A stretch of DNA of 64,000 bases. It comes from Thozetella sp. PMI_491. Lineage: Eukaryota; Ascomycota; Sordariomycetes; Chaetosphaeriales; Chaetosphaeriaceae. Every line of letters starts with the position of its first letter. The stretch's first letter is position 1. Made by a program: the position numbers and the translations under genes. The stretch covers positions 310,001 through 374,000 of the forward strand of contig MU270038.1 in assembly GCA_021432635.1 (NCBI GenBank), given 5' to 3'. This document shows positions 58,060-64,000 of the stretch, in pieces. Below the pieces are notes generated by a model. It worked only from the letters and a program-made list of their open reading frames with translations. It had not been told where the DNA came from and ran no database searches.

Positions 58060-59553
58060 ATGGCCCAGAGTAACAAAGACCCAGGGGCGAGCCCCAGCGC
58101 CAACGGCGGAGGAGCCCGCTCGGCATCGACACCGCAAACTTCCCGATCCTCGCAGGCCTCTGTCAATGCGGAATTAACTCAGGTAAGCGCAATTTTTGCC
58201 AGATTACCATCTCCTTTAGGATGGGGTTCTTGCCACTTCCCCCATCCCCAACCTGAGACCCCATCGCTGTCCGGCTGCGACCTTTATGGCCCGAGCAATG
58301 AGCTGACCAGCTTCTTCGGGATGTTCTAGGCCCTCAGAGACCTCGCTAGGTACGGTATTCTCAACTTTTCGTGCCCATTCGGCATCGCGAATTCAGACAA
58401 GCCCGGCGACTTGTCAAACGGGACGAGCAGGGTCTAGATCCCTGCAAGCCGTAGATCGGGCTATTTTCCTACCCCATCTGCGGCCTTTGGGAGGGGGGGG
58501 TCTGGGGAACGTCGACCCAAGTGTCCAATTCTGCAGCCTATTCGTTTCGCCCGTGCCCCAGGCACTTTCATCCCCCATCTTGCTCTTCCTCATCCAGTCA
58601 AACCCCTCCCCTCCTCCCGTGTTCCTCCCACCCTCCAGCTCGAGCTAGACCTGGAGGCTCCTCTGGTTGCATTTCTGAAAACTAGCCCAGCCACTCACTC
58701 ACCGCTACGCGGAAGGCCCAGCCTGGTGCAGTGGTCAGCCGGACATGATGTTCGATTATTCGGACCGTCACCATCGTTGCTGTTGTCTCAGACAGTATCG
58801 ACTGCTCTAGATTGCCGGAAGCTTGCTTGTGGATGCTGCGCCGTCGTGGGGGGCACCACAGTCGGTGAGGCATGCGACGGCTCTCGCTAAGCCATCCTGC
58901 ATGAGGAACCATGAAAGCCCCCTGTTGATCACTTGGACCCTGAAAAAAAAACACGAGCCCAAGCTCCTAGCATGTCTGCCGAGCTCCCGGTGTTGAGGTC
59001 ACTTCCCACCGCCCCTTGCCAGCCAGTCTTGCTGCCTGCCTGCCTGCATAGCACCTCCCGCCTCGTGCTCCCGTCTTTCTCTCCCCTCCCTTCCGTCCCT
59101 CCCTCCCTTCCCTTGTCCTCTGGCACACCTTCTTGGCTGTCCATGTTCTCCCTAGTCGAAGGCCCCATGCCCATACCATTAGAACCTGGGGAGGGTCCCC
59201 CCCCCCCCCACGGGACCCTCCGGCCTGCAGACCCAACTATTTGCCCATACCTCCTTCCCGACCCTATGTCTCAATCTTAGGGCCTAGCCTAATCTCCATG
59301 GCTGAGACTGATGTTTTACTGCGTTGGCTGTAACACTAACGGGCTGATCAGAGGAGAACAAGCTGCTTCCAACCTCGAGGCGAATCTGAGTGCGCTGGAG
59401 AGTAAGCTCGACGAGCTTCTCGCTGCGTTCGAGGGGACGGCAACAGATTCCAGCGAGACGGCAAAAGAAGCCGATACGGACCCAAAGGACCACGGAAGCA
59501 GTGCGGAGAAGGGAAGCGACACAACTGCAGGTCCGTCTGCTGCAGGGAACTGA
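58060..59553 (+). CDS. Small coiled-coil protein, function unknown
   Basis: Conservative model: exons 58060-58182, 58330-58349, 59352-59553; predicted 114 aa. Exon 1 encodes a Ser/Ala/Gly-rich disordered N-terminus. Exon 2 is only 20 nt (ALRDLA). Exon 3 completes RGEQAASNLEANLSALESKLDELLAAFE, a clear heptad-type coiled coil, then an acidic/Thr-rich tail. Phases 0 and 2 match at both joins, and each intron read through meets a stop. Intron 2 is about 1.0 kb, the longest in the window. An extended 157-aa model with two further 5' exons (57733-57765, 57917-58010) is possible. I do not recognise the family; small coiled-coil subunits of larger complexes have this look. Convergent with the condensin gene. 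Confidence 0.55.
59197..59209. repeat. C13 homopolymer in the 1-kb intron
   Basis: C-run within intron 2 of the coiled-coil gene, about 140 nt before its acceptor. Confidence 0.85.
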
Positions 59554-59894
59554 GGCAAGTTAGTTATTGCTCGAACATTATAGAACCATAGACATGGGGA
59601 AGTGCGAAACAGAAGCATTATAACATCGGGATATTCATTATCGTGATTCTGCTCGGAAGAAAACAAAACACACCCGCCCCCGATATTCCCATAACCTTGT
59701 GCATTGCTCATCACGTTAGACCAAGGTCCAAGCCATCCTTATCCCCTCCCCTTCCCTTGACATCTCAAGGAAGAGCAGCGACCGACTGTTCTTCAAACAA
59801 AGTGCTAGCCGACGTCCTGATATCCGTGCTGCGCGCGTAACTACAAGTGACTACACATTCATCCCGGCCAAGCAGGCCCTAGGGGTGGGAGCCG
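59554..59894. other. Convergent 3' flanks of the coiled-coil and condensin genes
   Basis: 341 bp between facing stop codons; presumably both 3' UTRs. No gene seen. Confidence 0.5.
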
Positions 59895-62755
59895 CTACTC
59901 CGCCGTGATCTCGGCAGTCCAGTCCTTGCGGATGTTCAACTCGTCTAGCTCTTGTGTCTTCTCGATGACGAGCCCCTTCTCGTTCGCCAGGTGCAGCAGT
60001 GCGATGAAGCAGAAGCTTGTAGATATGTCATCCATCGCCGGCTTAGAGTACACCTTCTTGAGATCGTTCATCATCTCAGTGAACTTGAGTGTAGGGTCGC
60101 CGGGATTGGGTACCGGCGATGCATCCTGGGCGTCCTCGGGTGGCGTCGGCAGCCTTGAGCGAGCAGGATCCTTCAGGAAGTTCGGTTAGTTTCGCCGTTC
60201 TGAACCATGCAAGGGGTGCAGAGAGCCGTAGATACTCACATTCTCAAGTTTCTCGAAGCCCATACCCTTCCATAGCTCCTCCTTCAGCCTCCTCACGTCG
60301 ACCTTCTTCGACACGCGCGCGTACTGTACGTAGTCCGGCCGCACCCGCCGGTTCTGAGTCACTAGCATCGTGCCGAACGCCAGATCAGCCGGGTTCGTAA
60401 CTGTGAGGCCGTTGAAGGCACCTGTCATGCCGACCTCGCTCATCATGCCAGGGGCCATGCCGCCGTCGCCGAGGCCGCCTAGGCCAGGCGAGAAGTGCTC
60501 CCGCGCGTCGGCAAACTCATCCATGTCGTCGTCGTCATCGGCCCCGCCGGCGAACGGCAGCGCGTCGTCCTGGAAGAAGTTGGCATCAAAGTCGCCTTGC
60601 GGCAGCGCCGTGTCTTCGGGTGAATCGCCCTCGGTGCTCTGCATCGGGGCCTTCTGAGACGCCCAGAAAGCTTCATTCATCTCGCCTTCAGGCACCTCGA
60701 CGTGTGGTTGGTCCGCGCTGCCGAAGCCGCTGCGGCCGGCGAGACGACGGCGGCCGAGGCGCGCCTTTGGCTTTAGGAATAGGCTCAGCAGCTGCTTAGA
60801 GCTGAAGTGCTTGTCGTCCGGCAGCAGGTTCCGGCCCTTGGTCTTCCAGTCCTTCTTAGGTAAGCTGATTGCCGAGTTGCTCGAGGCCTGCGTGTAAATG
60901 GCTTCAGCGAGGGCCGGATCCAGCGGCGAGGTGAAGTCGATTTCGAACGGCTGTTTCTCCTTGCGCGTCCGTGTCGGCTCATTCGGCTTGTTGGTATCCT
61001 TGATCTTCCGGATCCGCCAGTGCTCGGCGCTCGTCCAGTTCTTCTGGAGCGCCTGGTCGAAGTAGCTGAGGATGTCCTCATGTACCTTGTCGGCCTTTTG
61101 CGCATGCGTCATCGACACGACAAAATCGCCGTTGTCGGCGTCGAGCAGGTCGATGCCGTCGACTTCGCCGTCGCCAGTGGCAACATCCCCAAGCCCAGCG
61201 TCAAAGACGCGCATCATCTGGGGCTCGAGGGCCGCCTCCCTGGCCCAAGCCTCGCCGCCCTCGCCAAAGTTGATGTCGACACCCAGGTCGAAGGCGCCGA
61301 GACCCTCGGTGTCATCGAAACCGAGAGGGTTCTCGTCGTCGATAAACATACCAGACTTGTCGCCGAGCGCCGAGTTTTGGTTCTCCTGCTCCTGGCGCCA
61401 GTCCTCGGCCGCCCGGAGGAAGGGAATATCTAGTGAACCAGACGGGTCGCCGAGGTCGAAGGTCTTGAGGGATGGGCAGACATCGAGCTCGTCCAAACGG
61501 CCAAGGTCCGGGAAGAACCGAGCCCCGAGGGCCGCAATGTCGATTTCGATATCCCCTTCCTCTTCCTCGGACTCCTCGGCCTTCTCAGATTCCACCAAGG
61601 AGGGCTCGTCCTCGTCGGCCTCCTCGTCGGCCTCCTTGCGGTGCTGAGACTTTGGCTTGGGGTCGGGGGCAGAGTCGTCGCTGCTATCGAACACGATACG
61701 TCCCTGGGAGTCGATCATGAGATGGTTCAGCAGCAGGCCCTTCGCGCCGCCCTCGTCGAAATCGGCCGAGGCCTTCTTGAAGAGAGGGTCGACGGCAAAT
61801 TCCAACTCAAACTTCTTCAGCTGTAATGACGCAAACGAGGGAGCTAGCGTCGCTTCGGATGACCGCTGGGTCTGAAATATGGACCAGTTAGATATCGACA
61901 TGGCACAGCAGGGCGGCAACAGTGACGAGGAACTACTAACCTTCTTCTTGGGCTTCTTCTTTACATTGCCGTCCTCGTCGACCTCGTCTTCCTCGTCGTC
62001 TTCGCCTTCCTCGCCTTCGCGGTCCTTCTTCTTGCTGTCTCGGCTGTCGGCGAGGCCACTCAGGAGCTTGCCCGTCTCGGTGGCGACGCTGTCAACTCTG
62101 CTCGTGTAGATCTTGACGCAACCGTCCAGGGTGCAGCTGGCCTTCTGGAAGTTGACGCCGTCGCCCTCCTTCAGAAGGGACATGTCGTGGAAGTAGTCGA
62201 TCAGAGCAAAGTTCCACGAGTTCGCCGCGTTGATCTTGTTGTCGGTCGCCATCTTCATCCACTCCTCGAAGTTGGCCAGAATGGGAACGCGCTTCATAGG
62301 CGTGACAGCGGTTCCGCCGACGACGAAGCGATCCTCGTCGTCCAGCACGCCGCTGTTCTCCTTCCCGCTCGGCCGAGCGCGCGGAGTGCGCGGGTTGGAG
62401 CTTGGCGACTCTGCATTCTCGAGGTCCTTGAGCGCGACGCTGATCTTGCGGCCAGGTGTGCCGACGGCGGCGGCCTTGATCTGGTTGATCTGGGCCTCCT
62501 GCAATGCTTTCCGGCCGTGCGAGCGCTGGGCTTTCTCTTGCGCGTCGTCATTCAACGGGATCCTGCCGGCGGGCGTTCCGCCACGGTCAGTCTCGAGGCG
62601 CCTTGGGGTTGCCGGGCGCGGTTGGCGACAGCGGCCGAGGGGCACGGAGTCGCGACTTACTTGATGGGAGATTTGAATGGAGATGCATTTGTGTTGAGTG
62701 AGCCGGAGACTGTCCTACTCGCGCTCCGGCGCGGTACTTGAGCTACTCGAGGCAT
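59895..62755 (-). CDS. brn1: Condensin complex subunit 2, kleisin (Barren/BRN1)
   Basis: Kleisin that bridges the SMC2/SMC4 heads of condensin and is needed for mitotic chromosome condensation. Exons on the minus strand: 62755-62661, 62601-61941, 61871-60240, 60170-59895; predicted 887 aa. The start is MPRVAQVPRRSAS; the 59-nt first intron (GTAAGT) joins ..PFKSPIK to RLETDRGG. The N-terminal kleisin motif includes LANFEEWMKMATDNKINAAN, FALIDYFHDM and CTLDGCVKIYTSRVDSV. Acidic linkers (EEGEDDEEDEVDEDG) and FGTMLVTQNRRVRPDYVQYA follow. The last exon gives the C-terminal winged-helix region (PAMDDISTSFCFIALLHLAN). Intron 2 (69 nt) is stop-free and in frame. Retaining intron 3 would end the protein 17 codons later and lose the last 91 residues. 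Confidence 0.95.
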
Positions 62756-63735
62756 TTTGGTCGTGTTGCTTTGCGTTGATGTGTGCAGATTCGAGGCAGA
62801 GCTGGACGACCGCCGTCTCTGTTGTTTTTTTGGGGGTTTGTTTACTTTGCGGCCTGGGGCGCGCGGTGACGACCAATCGCAGGGATGTGCCGTCCGCTAG
62901 GTGGAGCCGTTGACAGCCGGCGAGCCGGGGGAGTGCCTCCTCTCAGCTGGCAGTGAGTGGGTGGGGAGCGTGGCAGGTGCGGGGGGTGGAATACCCATGG
63001 ACCCACCACTACCACCTGCCACGCTCCGGACTGCGTTATACTGCGTAATAGGTCTGTTTAAAAGTAATAAGGTAGCGTAGTGCACCGTGCTGCAATTTAA
63101 GGTAAGCTACTGGGTAAGATAGGTAGGTGGGTAGGTACTGTACATAGGCATTGACTGCATGGAGGATGGATGTACTCCCGTACCATGGCAAAGACGGCGG
63201 GCCAGCCGGGATACCCATCTGTGTGTGGCATTGCAGCATCAATGACTTTGGGGATCATAGACTTGTTCTCTTGCTGTGCAAATTGCCGGCCACTCCCCTC
63301 ACGCAGCCTCTGGTGAGAGCCGGTGACGCACGCTACCTCTCCGTGCATGCTGCAGCTTCAACATAGCAATTGTTTGGCCGACGGACCAATTTTATTTTTC
63401 TTTCGGCGGGGAATCGAAGACGTATTGGAATGATTGGAATGATGATTCGGCTCGCAGGCACCGGGCGGCCTCTCGGCCTTGATTGGAGTGCCAAGACGTG
63501 GAGCTGCCCGAAGGGAGCATCCGGAGCTATGGGGTTTCGAGATAACACGCTAAATAGCGTTCGGCTTGTGAGTGATCTCATGACGACGACTTTCTGCCAC
63601 CTTCGACATCAAACGCTCTCCACCCCCCCGACATCTATTTTTCTCTCTCGGCGGGCGAGCCCGCGCAACGGTTACCGGCCCGTCGTTTCGATTGCCACGC
63701 GAGCTTCTTCGTAGCACCATCATGCCCTAAACAGA
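62756..63735. promoter_or_regulatory. Divergent promoter region brn1/exchanger
   Basis: 980 bp between divergent starts. Contains a TAGGTAGGTGGGTAGGT tract at 63120-63136. A 44-codon open frame beginning ATGACGACG at 63579 ends at 63714 and may be a uORF of the right-hand gene. Confidence 0.5.
63722..63730 (+). promoter_or_regulatory. Minimal uORF (ATG-CCC-TAA) 5 nt before the exchanger start
   Basis: A two-codon uORF ends just 5 nt upstream of the ATG at 63736. If it lies in the transcript, initiation at the main ATG would need leaky scanning, so it could lower translation. Transcript extent is not known. Confidence 0.4.
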
Positions 63736-64000
63736 ATGCCACTGTCCCGGTCAGATTGGAGCCGCCGCTGCTCCCGGCCATTTATTCTGTCTACGCTCAT
63801 CCTCACGTTGCTCGCCACCTATGCCCTCTTCTTGCGCCGCCAACCCAGCCCGGACTTCGAAAGTTTGCAAACCAGGGCTCTCTTAGAGCCCGAATGCCGG
63901 GAGGTCCACCACGCCACCGACCAATGCGCATTTGTCCTGGCCAATTGCAGCGATGACGAACCAGGCCTCTTCCACTACCTGAGCTTCTACTATTGCACCC
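63736..64000 (+). CDS. Cation/calcium exchanger (NCX/CCX type), 5' part cut by window edge
   Basis: The frame is open from the ATG to the right edge (88 complete codons). It starts MPLSRSDWSRRCSR, then a hydrophobic helix (FILSTLILTLLATYALFL, about 16-33) that may be a signal anchor or cleaved signal. Next is a luminal Cys-containing segment, ECREVHHATDQCAFVLANC, continuing DDEPGLFHYLSFYYC. That spacing of CREVH, QCAFV.ANC and YLxxYYC is the N-terminal signature I know from fungal and plant cation/Ca exchangers of the NCLX/CCX type (yeast YDL206W-like). The alpha-repeat transport domains would lie beyond the window. Not marked by a stop-bounded frame because it runs off the end. Confidence 0.75.
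   Translation, partial: MPLSRSDWSRRCSRPFILSTLILTLLATYALFLRRQPSPDFESLQTRALLEPECREVHHATDQCAFVLANCSDDEPGLFHYLSFYYCT

Noticed and set aside
1-64000. tRNA, rRNA, CRISPR and intact transposon search by eye
   Set aside because: No paired A/B-box tRNA pattern, no regularly spaced direct repeats and no transposase or reverse-transcriptase motifs were seen; a covariance-model search would be needed to exclude small RNAs.

Overview
The window is nuclear DNA of a filamentous ascomycete, most likely a Sordariomycete (Sordariales or Chaetomiaceae-like; inferred from the type of gene set, not proven). Support: GC-rich DNA, many short introns (mostly 45-140 nt) with GT..AG ends and CTAAC/CTGAC-type branch points near the 3' end, filamentous-fungal families such as a multi-HAMP group III histidine kinase, and C-rich and TACCTACC-type tracts between genes. 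I rebuilt 15 complete protein-coding genes and one cut by the right edge. Thirteen of the complete genes contain introns (44 in total). In each model the exon phases add up to one open frame ending at the stated stop. No tRNA, rRNA, CRISPR array or intact transposon was recognised.

Layout. 0.9-5.4 kb: exosome subunit RRP46 (-) and PP2A activator RRD2 (+) leave a 337-bp divergent promoter; RRD2 converges on a secreted Ser/Thr-rich protein with a Cys-rich C-terminal domain (-). 6.4-7.4 kb: a basic Pro/Ser-rich protein (-), then 4.4 kb with no gene. 11.8-19.2 kb: a full-size ABCA-type transporter (+) converging on a nine-exon S10 serine carboxypeptidase (-). 20.2-31.4 kb, all on +: NF-X1/FAP1-type zinc-finger protein, BEM46-type hydrolase and a LYAR-type zinc-finger protein. 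32.2-37.4 kb: PEX10 (-) and an ERD1/EXS-domain Golgi protein (+) diverge, followed by an unrecognised single-pass membrane protein (+). 37.4-44.8 kb is the largest gene-free stretch and lies upstream of the NIK1/OS-1 osmosensor kinase (44.8-49.0, +). A SAM plus HMG-box regulator (50.8-52.9, -) converges on NIK1 and has about 5.1 kb of gene-free DNA upstream. 58.1-62.8 kb: a small coiled-coil protein (+) converges on the condensin kleisin BRN1 (-). The right edge holds the 5' end of a cation/Ca exchanger (+), divergent from BRN1.

The genes do not form a metabolic cluster or defence island. Most are conserved housekeeping genes: RNA decay, phosphatase activation, chromosome condensation, peroxisome import, Golgi retention, proteolysis and transport. 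Two probable signalling or developmental regulators, NIK1 and the SAM-HMG factor, carry the long non-coding flanks. The less ordinary material is in gene architecture: introns with C-runs next to the donor, introns whose retention would keep the frame open, very short exons, uORFs, and two uncharacterised proteins.
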